Origin: Flavobacteriales bacterium
Lineage (GTDB): Bacteria; Bacteroidota; Bacteroidia; Flavobacteriales_F; PHOS-HE28
DNA: 64,000 nucleotides
Direction of reading: 5' to 3'
NCBI GenBank assembly: GCA_016788295.1
Contig: JAEUSY010000041.1
Span: 62,001-126,000 of the forward strand
Numbering within the stretch: the first letter of the stretch is position 1; each line of letters opens with the position of its first letter. Below the pieces are notes generated by a model. That model was not told the DNA's origin. It searched no databases and saw only the letters and a list, made by a program, of their open reading frames with translations. The translations under genes and the position numbers were made by a program. Below, one piece after another: positions 33,556 to 41,323 of the stretch.

Positions 33556-34878
33556 TCACACCCCGAACAGGAGCAATGCCATGGCCGCCGCGGTCATGAC
33601 CACCAAGGTGATCACCGCCACGATGTTCTGCCTGCGGCTGTTGGTATAGTCGCCCATGATGCGGCGATCGTTGCAGATGCGCAGGATCAATGCGATGAGC
33701 ACTGGAGCGGTAACTCCGTACAGAACAGCGGTCCAGAGAAGGGCTTGGAACGGTGTGATGCCACTGAACAGGATGAACAGCCCGATGACCAAGGCAACGA
33801 TGAGCGTGATGTAGAAACCGGGTGCCTCGTGGAACTTCTTGTCCAAGCCCTCGGGCCAGTCGAACACTTCGGCCATCATGTAGCTGAGCGCACCTCCGAG
33901 CACCGGAATGGCCAGGAAGCCCGTGCCGATGACCCCAAAGGCAAAGAGCGCATGGGCCATGTTGCCGACCAAGGGACGAAGTGCCTCCGCGGCCTGGTCC
34001 ACCGTCTCAATGGAGGTCATGCCCACGCCATGCAATACCGTTCCGCAGGTCAGCACAATGAAGTAGAACACCACATTGGACAGCAACATGCCGCTCCGTA
34101 CATCGGTCTCCATATCACCGATCACCTTGCGGTCCACCACCAATCCACGCTGCAGACGCTCCTCCACTTCCATGGATGCCTGCCAGAAGAACAGGTAGGG
34201 CGATATGGTGGTGCCGAGTATACCGACCAAGGCCATGAGGAAGGCCTTGTCCGAGCTAAGGGTCGGTATAAAGGTGTTCCGTAAGGCGACCCACCAGTCG
34301 GTGTCGATCATCAGCGGAATGAGCACATAGCAGAACAGGATCAGGCACAGCCACTTCATCACCTTGGCGATGCGCCGGTATGACCATACCACCGTGGCAT
34401 ATAGCAGGAGTGCCGTAAAGGCAATGGAGAACAGGAAGGGCGGAACGGAAGGCACGAGCATGGCGCCCACGGCCCCCATGCCGGCGATGTTCGCCCCAAT
34501 GTTCAGCAAGATCGAAGGCAGGCTTACGATCAGCACCAAGCGCACCACCCAAGGGGAATAGTGCTGCCGGATCACGCCCATCAACCCATGACCGGTTACC
34601 ATACCAATGCGCGCGCACATCTCCTGCACCGCCACCATCAGCGGATAGGTCAACAAGGGCGTCCACAACAGCTGGGTACCGAAGGCCGCTCCCGCCTGTG
34701 AGTAGGTGGCAATGCCCGACGGATCGTCGTCGCTTGCGCCGGTCACCAGTCCAGGCCCCAACTTCCGCCAAATGCGGGTCAATGGGTTACGGGACTTCGA
34801 TCGCATGGGTTTAAGGCGCCGCAAGGTAGATCGGGGAGCGATGCTATCCCCACCCTGCAAGGCAGTGATCTTCTTCAT
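33556..34878 (-). CDS. NRAMP-family divalent metal transporter with altered metal site
   Basis: A 440-residue transporter with about eleven membrane helices. The helix-1 motif reads DDDPSGIATYSQAGAAFG (from residue 50) where canonical NRAMP proteins have DPGN, and the helix-6 site reads TTISPYLFFWQASMEVEE where they have MPHN. The rest, such as KKFHEAPGFYITLIVALVIG, matches the family. The metal-binding Asn and Met are therefore missing, as in NRAMP-related Mg or unknown-substrate branches. Divergent from the di-haem peroxidase gene. Confidence 0.85.
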   Translation of the reverse strand: MKKITALQGGDSIAPRSTLRRLKPMRSKSRNPLTRIWRKLGPGLVTGASDDDPSGIATYSQAGAAFGTQLLWTPLLTYPLMVAVQEMCARIGMVTGHGLMGVIRQHYSPWVVRLVLIVSLPSILLNIGANIAGMGAVGAMLVPSVPPFLFSIAFTALLLYATVVWSYRRIAKVMKWLCLILFCYVLIPLMIDTDWWVALRNTFIPTLSSDKAFLMALVGILGTTISPYLFFWQASMEVEERLQRGLVVDRKVIGDMETDVRSGMLLSNVVFYFIVLTCGTVLHGVGMTSIETVDQAAEALRPLVGNMAHALFAFGVIGTGFLAIPVLGGALSYMMAEVFDWPEGLDKKFHEAPGFYITLIVALVIGLFILFSGITPFQALLWTAVLYGVTAPVLIALILRICNDRRIMGDYTNSRRQNIVAVITLVVMTAAAMALLLFGV

Positions 34879-34952
34879 TCGTGACGACCGTCACTTACGG
34901 TGGCTTCACCATGTCGGAACCTTGCAGCGTCGAACACGAAAACACTCACACC

Positions 34953-36017
34953 ATGTCACGCAAGATAGCACCGATCGCCCTGCTGGCCCTGCTTGCAGCC
35001 TGCGGTGGCGCCGAGGAAAAACAAGGAGGTCTGCCACCCGGCACAAGCGGGAACGCAGGAGATCAGGAACTACTGAAACGGGCACAGGGCATGTTCGCCG
35101 TGCTGCCCGAAGTGGCCGCCAGCGCAGAGAACCCCGTAACGCCCGAAAAGGTGGCGCTGGGGCAACAGCTGTACCACGACACGCGCCTGAGCATGAACGG
35201 CACCATCAGCTGCAATAGCTGCCACAAGCTTGACAATTTCGGCGTGGATGGTGAGAAGACCTCGCTCGGCGATACCAAGGAGCGCGGTGCCCGGAACTCA
35301 CCGACCGTATACAATGCAGCACTGCACAGCATGCAGTTCTGGGACGGCCGCGCCAAGGACGTTGAGGAACAGGCCGGCATGCCCGTGCTGAACCCCGTGG
35401 AACACGCCATGCCCAACAAGGCCTTCGTGGAGAAGCGCCTCCGCGAGTCGAAGGAGTACGCGGCACTGTTCGCGGCAGCCTTCCCCGGCGAAAAGCAACC
35501 GGTGACCTACCGCGGAATGGAGCAGGCCATCGGGGCTTTTGAGCGCACACTGATGACGCCATCGCCTTTCGACGCCTACTTGAAGGGCGATGTGGCCGCC
35601 ATGACACCCGAGGCCAAGGAAGGACTAGCCCTCTTCATGGACGTGGGCTGCACCACCTGCCACATGGGCGTTTCGCTGGGTGGTACCATGTTCCAAAAGT
35701 TCGGGCTGCACCAGGATTTCCGCCCGCTGACCGGCAGCACCGATGCCGACCACGGCCTGATGGACCTGACCAAGAAGGATACCGACAAGGACATCTTCAA
35801 GGTACCCGGTCTGCGCAACGTGGCGAAGACCGCGCCCTACTTCCACGACGGCAGCGTGGGCGAACTGAGCAAGGCGGTGGACGTTATGGCGCGTACCTCA
35901 TTGAACAAGGAGCTCACACCGGACGAGATCAAGAAACTGGTGGCCTTCCTGGAGAGTCTCACGGGCACGCCGCCTCCCGCAGCGCTGATGGTTCCAAAGG
36001 CGATCGCGATGAACTGA
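34953..36017 (+). CDS. di-haem cytochrome c peroxidase-family lipoprotein
   Basis: About 354 residues from ATG 34953, which gives a lipoprotein signal (LALLAAC, lipid Cys17). Two c-type haem sites, CNSCH (87-91) and CTTCH (233-237), and the segments RNSPTVYNAALHSMQFWDGR and KVPGLRNVAKTAPYFHDGS define the bacterial CcpA/MauG group. It would reduce hydrogen peroxide in the periplasm with electrons from cytochromes. A terminator follows. Confidence 0.93.
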   Translation: MSRKIAPIALLALLAACGGAEEKQGGLPPGTSGNAGDQELLKRAQGMFAVLPEVAASAENPVTPEKVALGQQLYHDTRLSMNGTISCNSCHKLDNFGVDGEKTSLGDTKERGARNSPTVYNAALHSMQFWDGRAKDVEEQAGMPVLNPVEHAMPNKAFVEKRLRESKEYAALFAAAFPGEKQPVTYRGMEQAIGAFERTLMTPSPFDAYLKGDVAAMTPEAKEGLALFMDVGCTTCHMGVSLGGTMFQKFGLHQDFRPLTGSTDADHGLMDLTKKDTDKDIFKVPGLRNVAKTAPYFHDGSVGELSKAVDVMARTSLNKELTPDEIKKLVAFLESLTGTPPPAALMVPKAIAMN

Positions 36018-36043
36018 TGGTGGAACCCACGTTCCCCCTGAAC

Positions 36044-36075
36044 AACGCCCGGTGCCCATTGCATCGGGCGTTCTT
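36044..36075 (+). terminator. probable intrinsic terminator after the di-haem peroxidase
   Basis: AACGCCCG (36044-36051) and CGGGCGTT (36065-36072) form a perfect 8-bp stem with a 13-base loop, followed by CTTAG. The T-run is weak. Confidence 0.55.
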
Positions 36076-36138
36076 AGTGAAGGACCTCCGTCATGGTGCG
36101 AAAGAACCCGTCAGCGTAGATTTCCTGCCCCGAACCCC

Positions 36139-37443
36139 ATGCACGAACTGACCGAGGTCTGGACCAGTACCGATATACACCTGTTGGTGCGCCTTGCAGT
36201 TGCCGCAGGCATCGGTTTTCTCATTGGTTTGGAGCGCGAGTTCGCCAAGCAGGTGCGCGACCGCCTTCCTGATGCGACCACGACAGAAAAGAAGTTCGCC
36301 GGACTGCGCACGTTCACGCTCATCGCCCTGTTGGGCTTCCTCAGTGCACTGTTCGCGGCCAGCATGGGCGGTTGGTTCTTCGGGCTAACGCTAGCGGGCT
36401 TTGTGGCGTTGCTCATCACCTCGTACCGGGCCAGCATTCAACGCGGTGACGTGGGCGCCACGTCCGAAGTGACCGCGCTGATCACTTTCCTGCTCGGCGG
36501 ACTCGCCTACGAGGGTCACCTCCTGTTCATCATCATCGTGGCCGTGCTGGTGCTGCTGCTCCTGTCCTTCAAGCTACCGCTGCACCAGTTCGTGAAAACG
36601 CTGAACGAACAGGAGGTGCGCGCCATCATCGAGTTCGTGGTGCTCACCGTGCTGGTGCTTCCCTTCCTGCCCAATGAAGGCTATGGTCCGCACGGTACCT
36701 GGAATCCCAAGGAGATCTGGACCATGGTGGTGCTGGTCTCGGGCATCAGCTTGGTGGGCTACCTGCTGGCCAAAGTGCTGGGCGACGGCAGGGGAACCTT
36801 GCTTGCCGGCGTTGTGGGTGGATTGGTATCGAGCACGGCGGTGGCACTGAGCTTTGCCCGGCGCGCAGCAGAGGGTGTAACACGCGTACAGCCCTTGGCA
36901 CTGGGCATCATTGCGGCATCGGCCATCATGTTCCTGCGCGTACTTCTGGAACTGTTCGTGGTGAACAGACCGATGGCCATGATCATGCTGATGCCCATGG
37001 TCCTGATCGCCGGTGTCGGGCTTTTCACTGCGTGGTCCATGAACGGCAAGCAGGCCGACAGCACCGACACGCGTCACATCCTCTCCAACCCCTTGAACTT
37101 CCGCGTGGCCCTGCAGTTCGCGCTGCTGTATGCCTTGGTGCGCTGGGTGGTGGTGTGGGCCGATGAGCGGTTCGGACAAGCAGGCACCTATGTGGCCGGA
37201 GCGCTCGCGGGCGTCACCGATGTGGATGCCATTACGTTGAGCATGGCGCGCATGGGTCAGCTGCCCGGCTGGGAAACACAGGCCTTGATCACCATCCTGA
37301 TCGCCGCTACGGTGAACACCTTGGTGAAGCTCACGATCGTGATGGTGGTAGGCGGTTCGGCACTTCGGCGATCGGTGTTGCCCGGCTTCGTGGGCATGGC
37401 CGTGGCTGCGGCGTTGAGCATCGTGTGGATGGCCCTGCGCTGA
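36139..37443 (+). CDS. MgtC/DUF4010-family membrane protein
   Basis: About 434 residues, start at ATG 36139. The N-terminal ~140 residues match MgtC (AAGIGFLIGLEREFAKQ, then FAGLRTFTLIALLGFLSALF), and the C-terminal half matches DUF4010 (GTLLAGVVGGLVSSTAVALSFARRA, then VAGALAGVTDVDAITLSMARM). About twelve membrane helices. MgtC-like proteins are tied to Mg homeostasis or secretion control; the function of this long form is not established. Confidence 0.88.
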   Translation: MHELTEVWTSTDIHLLVRLAVAAGIGFLIGLEREFAKQVRDRLPDATTTEKKFAGLRTFTLIALLGFLSALFAASMGGWFFGLTLAGFVALLITSYRASIQRGDVGATSEVTALITFLLGGLAYEGHLLFIIIVAVLVLLLLSFKLPLHQFVKTLNEQEVRAIIEFVVLTVLVLPFLPNEGYGPHGTWNPKEIWTMVVLVSGISLVGYLLAKVLGDGRGTLLAGVVGGLVSSTAVALSFARRAAEGVTRVQPLALGIIAASAIMFLRVLLELFVVNRPMAMIMLMPMVLIAGVGLFTAWSMNGKQADSTDTRHILSNPLNFRVALQFALLYALVRWVVVWADERFGQAGTYVAGALAGVTDVDAITLSMARMGQLPGWETQALITILIAATVNTLVKLTIVMVVGGSALRRSVLPGFVGMAVAAALSIVWMALR

Positions 37444-37503
37444 CCAACTGCCCGGCATACCACCAGTTCCACGGAACGAACGCGGGCACCTTACTTTTCA
37501 GCC

Positions 37504-38181
37504 ATGTTGAAGCAGGTCCTGCATTACACGCTGCGCGCACTACTTGTGCTGGTCGCGGTCATTGCGCTCTATGCGGTCACGGCCATGGTGCTTTCGCGGA
37601 TCAGCGTGCCGGGCGAGAACGTGAGCCATGTCGAGGTAACGGCCTACATCCTCAGCAACGGCGTACATACGGACATCGTGCTACCAGTTCGCACTGCCGA
37701 TAGGGACTGGTCAAGTGCTTTGCCCTACACCAACACCACGGGCGCCGATAGCACGGCCGCTTGGGTGGCCTTCGGCTGGGGCGACAAGGGTTTCTATCTG
37801 GAAACCCCAACCTGGGGCGACCTCACCGCCAGCGTTGCCTTCAAGGCCATGTTCGCGCTGGGTTCATCGGCCATGCACGTTACCTACCACAAGGGTTTGC
37901 AGGAAGGTCCGCTCTGCAAACGGGTCCATCTGAGCCGCGCGCAATACCAACGCTTGGTCACCTACATCGATCAGGGCTTTGCGCGCGATACCAATGGCCG
38001 CACCCAGGTGATCCGCACCCATGCCAACTACGGCCCCAGCGATGCATTCTACGAGGGCGTGGGCAGCTACCACCTGTTCCATACGTGCAATACTTGGACG
38101 AACAACGCGCTGAAGGCCTGCGGGCAGCGGGCGTGCGTGTGGACAGCGTTGGATGGGGGGATATTGGGGTTGTATGAGTGA
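37504..38181 (+). CDS. DUF2459/TIGR02117-family membrane-anchored protein
   Basis: A 225-residue protein with one N-terminal membrane helix (~12-32) and a soluble domain with YILSNGVHTDIVLPV, AWVAFGWGDKGFYLETPTWGD and a C-terminal FHTCNTWTNNALKACG, the signature Cys-containing block of TIGR02117. The pattern resembles papain-like folds with a conserved His and Cys, but the function is unknown. TACTTTTC at 37492-37499 may be the -7 element. Confidence 0.85.
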   Translation: MLKQVLHYTLRALLVLVAVIALYAVTAMVLSRISVPGENVSHVEVTAYILSNGVHTDIVLPVRTADRDWSSALPYTNTTGADSTAAWVAFGWGDKGFYLETPTWGDLTASVAFKAMFALGSSAMHVTYHKGLQEGPLCKRVHLSRAQYQRLVTYIDQGFARDTNGRTQVIRTHANYGPSDAFYEGVGSYHLFHTCNTWTNNALKACGQRACVWTALDGGILGLYE

Positions 38182-38209
38182 AGGGGTTGCCAGTCGATAA
38201 CACACCGGG

Positions 38210-38746
38210 TCATTTCCAGTTACCGGGGTTTTCCGCGATGTACTGTGCTATGCGTTCGAATTCGCCATGGTGCATGGGCCGAATGCGCCAGTCATGGAAG
38301 CCCTGCTGCCAGTAGCGCTGGCCAGGTGTGTTGCGGAGACGGTTCATGCGTATGGTCGTACCGGATTTGAATGCGCCGATAATGGCCCCCAATGACCCGG
38401 GTAATGGTCCGTTCGGCCTGTCGCCTACCTGCTGCCGGCCAACGGCAGTGTCGACCCTCCGGGTCGACACACCACCATCCAGCATGATGATCCCATGCAA
38501 ATGATCAGGCATCAGTTGGACCTGATCCAGTTTCACATGGGGTAGTCGCTGCGGTAAAGCGTACCAATCATCCAGAACGACCTGCCCAAGATCGTTGGGT
38601 TCCATTACCGCATCCGGTCCAGAACCCACGATGCGTCCGAACCAGTGCCTGCGTTCGTCGGTGCACAGCGTCACGAAATACGCCCCGTGGGTGTATTCGT
38701 GTCCCGGCAGACGTAGGTGTTTGTGGAATTTGGGTCGGTGGGGCAC
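38210..38746 (-). CDS. REP-associated tyrosine transposase (RAYT, Y1/HUH family)
   Basis: A 178-residue protein starting at GTG 38746. It has YFVTLCTDERRHWF near the N-terminus, the HUH-type metal motif in LMPDHLHGIIML (~residues 78-89), and the C-terminal YWQQGFHDWRIRP and AQYIAENPGNW segments. The catalytic Tyr is expected in the YIAENP helix. RAYTs move or maintain REP palindromes headed by GTAG; such an element lies just upstream of the gene. TATTTTGG at 38751-38758, 4 bases before the start, fits a -7 box. A REP copy is embedded in frame in the gene. Confidence 0.9.
   Translation of the reverse strand: MPHRPKFHKHLRLPGHEYTHGAYFVTLCTDERRHWFGRIVGSGPDAVMEPNDLGQVVLDDWYALPQRLPHVKLDQVQLMPDHLHGIIMLDGGVSTRRVDTAVGRQQVGDRPNGPLPGSLGAIIGAFKSGTTIRMNRLRNTPGQRYWQQGFHDWRIRPMHHGEFERIAQYIAENPGNWK
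38448..38470. repeat. REP palindrome inside the RAYT gene
   Basis: GTGTCGACCC-TCC-GGGTCGACAC, a perfect 10-bp stem with a 3-base loop, lies within the transposase coding sequence (residues around GVSTRRVDTAVG). Its core is identical to the REP upstream of the gene. The preceding CGGCAG resembles the CGGTAG head in decayed form. Confidence 0.85.
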
Positions 38747-38786
38747 AGACCCAAAATACGACAGGTCGGGGTCCGGCGCCGGTCTG

Positions 38787-38832
38787 GTCGACCCGGAGGG
38801 TCGACGCTACCGACGTTCCCAATAGACGTCGG
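38787..38832. repeat. REP element upstream of RAYT, with GTAG head, plus second inverted repeat
   Basis: GTCGACCC-GGA-GGGTCGAC (38787-38805) is a hairpin; on the - strand it is preceded by GTAG (38810-38807), the tetranucleotide recognised by RAYT proteins. A second inverted repeat CCGACGT/ACGTCGG occupies 38810-38832. Confidence 0.8.
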
Positions 38833-38850
38833 CGCGTTGCCGATCAGCGA

Positions 38851-40899
38851 TCAATAACCCGCCAACCTCTCCACCGCCGCCTTCAACCGTCCCTTCGGCA
38901 GGAACCCCTGTTCCAGCGGGATGGCAAAGGGCACCGGCGTATCCCAGCTGGCCACGCGAACGATCGGCGCATCCAGGTATTCGAAGGCGTGCTCGGCGAT
39001 GATCGCGGCCAGCTCGCCACCAAATCCGGCGGTCAGCGTGTCTTCGTGCAGCAGCAACACCTTGCCGGTCTTCTTCACGCTGGTGAGGATGGTCTCCACG
39101 TCCAACGGAACCAGGGTGCGCAGGTCAACGATATCGATGTCAATGCCGGTCTCCTTCTGCACATCCACCGCCCAATGCACGCCCATACCGTACGTGATGA
39201 TGCTCATCGCCGATCCTTCACGCACCACGCGTGCCTTGCCGAAGGGGATGCCGTAGGCTTGCTCAGGAACATGACCGCTGATGCTGCGGTACATGGCCTT
39301 GTGCTCGAAGAACATCACCGGATTCGGATCGTCGAAGGCGGTCATCAATAGGCCCTTGGCATCGTATGGGTTGCTGGGGTACACCACTTTCAGGCCGGGC
39401 GTCTTCACGAACCACATCTCGTTGCTCTGGCTGTGGAAAGGGCCAGCACCTACGCCAGCACCGGTGGGCATGCGTACCACCACATCGGCGTTCTGCCCCC
39501 AGCGGTAGTGCATCTTCGCCAGGTTGTTGCAGATCTGGGTGATGCCTTCGCTGACGAAATCGGCGAACTGCATCTCCATCATGGCCTTCATGCCCTTGAT
39601 GCTGAGGCCCAGCGATGCACCGAGGATGGCGCTTTCGCACAGCGGTGTGTTGCGCACGCGGTCCTTGCCTAACTGCTCCACGAACCCATCTGTGATCTTG
39701 AAGGCCCCACCGTACTCCGCGATGTCCTGCCCCATCAGCACCAGCTCCGGGTGGCGCTCCATGCTCTGGCGCAGTCCCTCCTGGATGGCATCGATCATGC
39801 GTTTCTCGGGGGCGCCGTTAACGGCGGGTTCTGCTGGCAGCATAGCATGTCGACCCGATGGGTCGACGGTACGGGTGCGATCGATCACCGTGGGGGCGTA
39901 TACATCGCCGTGTTCGCTGTCCGCATCGGGCACTGGTTCCGGCTCCTCGAACGCGTGCTTCAGGTCGTTCTCAATGCCGTCCTTCAGGCGTGCACGGATC
40001 TCATCGCGCTTTGCCACGCTGATGATGCCCTGGCTGATCAACCACGTTTCGTAGTTGGTCACGGGATCCTTCCGGCCCCACTCCTCGAACAGCTCCTTCG
40101 GTACGTACTTGGTGCCGCTCGCCTCCTCATGGCCACGCATCCGGAAGGTGATGCACTCCACCAGGATCGGACGCGGGTTCTCGCGCAGGCTGTCGGCCAG
40201 TTTCGCGAGGTTGTTGTACACCTCAAGGATGTTGTTGCCCGCGATCTGCACGCCCTCGATGCCATAGCCGATGGCCTTGTCAACGAAGCTCTTCATGCGG
40301 AACTGCTCACTGCTGGGCGTGCTCAGTCCGTAACCGTTGTTCTCAATGATGAAGAGCACGGGCAGGTCCCACACCGCAGCCACGTTCACGCTCTCGTGAA
40401 AGTCGCCCTCGCTGGTGGCGCCGTCTCCGGTGAACACGATCGTGCAGCGGTTCTCCTTCTTCAGCTTGTGGGCCAGCGCGATACCATCGGCGATGCCCAT
40501 TTGCGGGCCCAGGTGGCTGATCATGCCCACCACCTTGTGCTCCTGGCTGCCGAAGTGGAAGCTGCGCTCGCGACCCTTGCTGTAACCGGTGGCCTTGCCC
40601 TGCCATTGGGCAAAGAGCTTGCTGAACGGCATGTTGCGGGTGGTGAACACGCCCAGGTTGCGGTGCATGGGAAGAATATACTCTTCATCATGTAACACCA
40701 TGGCCGCGCCCACGCTGATGGCCTCCTGGCCGATGCCGCTGAACCACTTGCTGATCTTGCCCTGCCGCAACAGGCTGAGCATTTTCTCCTCGATGATGCG
40801 CGGGTACACCAGCTTCTCGTAGGTGCTGATCAGAAAGGCATCGCTGTGCGTGCCGCGCTCGAAACGGACCTGACGGTCCTCGGTGGTCAATACGGACAT
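38851..40899 (-). CDS. fused alpha-beta 2-oxoacid dehydrogenase E1 component
   Basis: About 682 residues from ATG 40899. The alpha part (~1-335) carries the thiamine-diphosphate motif FTGDGATSEGDFHESVNVAA and NNGYGLSTPSSEQFRMKSF; the beta part (~375-682) carries EGLRQSMERHPELVLMGQDIAEYGG, MPTGAGVGAGPFHSQSNEMWF and KTGKVLLLHEDTLTAGFGGE. Such fusions are the E1 of pyruvate or branched-chain 2-oxoacid complexes in Bacteroidota; which substrate is not decided by the sequence. The linker contains a REP palindrome (39849-39867). A TTG start at 40923 is rejected because it overlaps the -7 box TACCTTTG (40928-40921). Confidence 0.88.
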   Translation of the reverse strand: MSVLTTEDRQVRFERGTHSDAFLISTYEKLVYPRIIEEKMLSLLRQGKISKWFSGIGQEAISVGAAMVLHDEEYILPMHRNLGVFTTRNMPFSKLFAQWQGKATGYSKGRERSFHFGSQEHKVVGMISHLGPQMGIADGIALAHKLKKENRCTIVFTGDGATSEGDFHESVNVAAVWDLPVLFIIENNGYGLSTPSSEQFRMKSFVDKAIGYGIEGVQIAGNNILEVYNNLAKLADSLRENPRPILVECITFRMRGHEEASGTKYVPKELFEEWGRKDPVTNYETWLISQGIISVAKRDEIRARLKDGIENDLKHAFEEPEPVPDADSEHGDVYAPTVIDRTRTVDPSGRHAMLPAEPAVNGAPEKRMIDAIQEGLRQSMERHPELVLMGQDIAEYGGAFKITDGFVEQLGKDRVRNTPLCESAILGASLGLSIKGMKAMMEMQFADFVSEGITQICNNLAKMHYRWGQNADVVVRMPTGAGVGAGPFHSQSNEMWFVKTPGLKVVYPSNPYDAKGLLMTAFDDPNPVMFFEHKAMYRSISGHVPEQAYGIPFGKARVVREGSAMSIITYGMGVHWAVDVQKETGIDIDIVDLRTLVPLDVETILTSVKKTGKVLLLHEDTLTAGFGGELAAIIAEHAFEYLDAPIVRVASWDTPVPFAIPLEQGFLPKGRLKAAVERLAGY
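39849..39867. repeat. REP palindrome inside the E1 dehydrogenase linker
   Basis: GTCGACCC-GAT-GGGTCGAC, an 8-bp stem with a 3-base loop, differs from the upstream RAYT REP only in the loop and is followed by GGTACGG, similar to the GCTACCG after the upstream element. It encodes TVDPSGRH in the alpha-beta linker, where extra residues are tolerable. Confidence 0.85.
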
Positions 40900-40920
40900 T
40901 TGGGGAATTGCTTGCGGGCG

Positions 40921-40928
40921 CAAAGGTA
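40921..40928 (-). promoter_or_regulatory. -7 promoter box of the E1 gene
   Basis: TACCTTTG on the - strand is an exact TAnnTTTG, 21 bases before the ATG at 40899. No TTG is seen at the usual -33 distance. Confidence 0.5.
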
Positions 40929-41161
40929 TTGGGGCACGGGCAGCACTTCGGGCAGTGTTAATATGTGGTTGTACCGGTGGCGGTGTTGGTTATTGGGCGC
41001 CTCGTCTGGCTTCCCGAGGCCTCGGCGCGCTGCAACCGCTTCCTACCGGGCGCGGGGCCTGCGTTCTTTCCAATGTCCGGTCCGAGACCTGGCGCTCCAT
41101 GCCGTTAAACGCGGGTGGCGGCGGGTGGTCGATGGCGGCCGAATGCGTTCGGGGATGGGCG
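40929..41161. other. intergenic stretch between E1 and sulfatase genes
   Basis: No gene, terminator or clear promoter is visible in this part. It leads into the tandem REP-like repeats at 41162. Confidence 0.4.
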
Positions 41162-41279
41162 GACGGGCGGACCCTATGTCATCGGCGGCTGGCGGATCGT
41201 GATCCGCCTGCGATGGACGGCGCGCGGACGGGCGGACCCTAATGTCATTGGCGGCGGGCGGATCGTGATCCGCCCCTAC
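41162..41279. repeat. two REP-like repeat units with GGCGGATC hairpins
   Basis: Two ~47-bp units (41162-41208 and 41227-41274) 65 bp apart share GACGGGCGGACCCTAATGTC-like heads and a terminal hairpin GGCGGATC-GT-GATCCGCC. The second hairpin, GGGCGGATC-GT-GATCCGCCC (41256-41275), is immediately followed by CTAC, which is GTAG on the - strand, the head found on RAYT-type REPs. Confidence 0.85.
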
Positions 41280-41314
41280 GATCGGTACAACGCGGTGCCC
41301 GCGTTGTACCGATC
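41280..41314. repeat. perfect 15-bp stem inverted repeat before the sulfatase start
   Basis: GATCGGTACAACGCG (41280-41294) and CGCGTTGTACCGATC (41300-41314) are perfect complements around a GTGCC loop. It abuts the second REP unit and ends 9 bases before the ATG. There is no T-run, so it is not a standard terminator. Confidence 0.9.
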
Positions 41315-41323
41315 TTCGCCGCC

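Noticed and set aside
41280-41314. Intrinsic terminator
   Set aside because: Perfect stem but no T-run, and it lies between a divergent upstream gene and the start of the next gene, so there is no transcript to end here.
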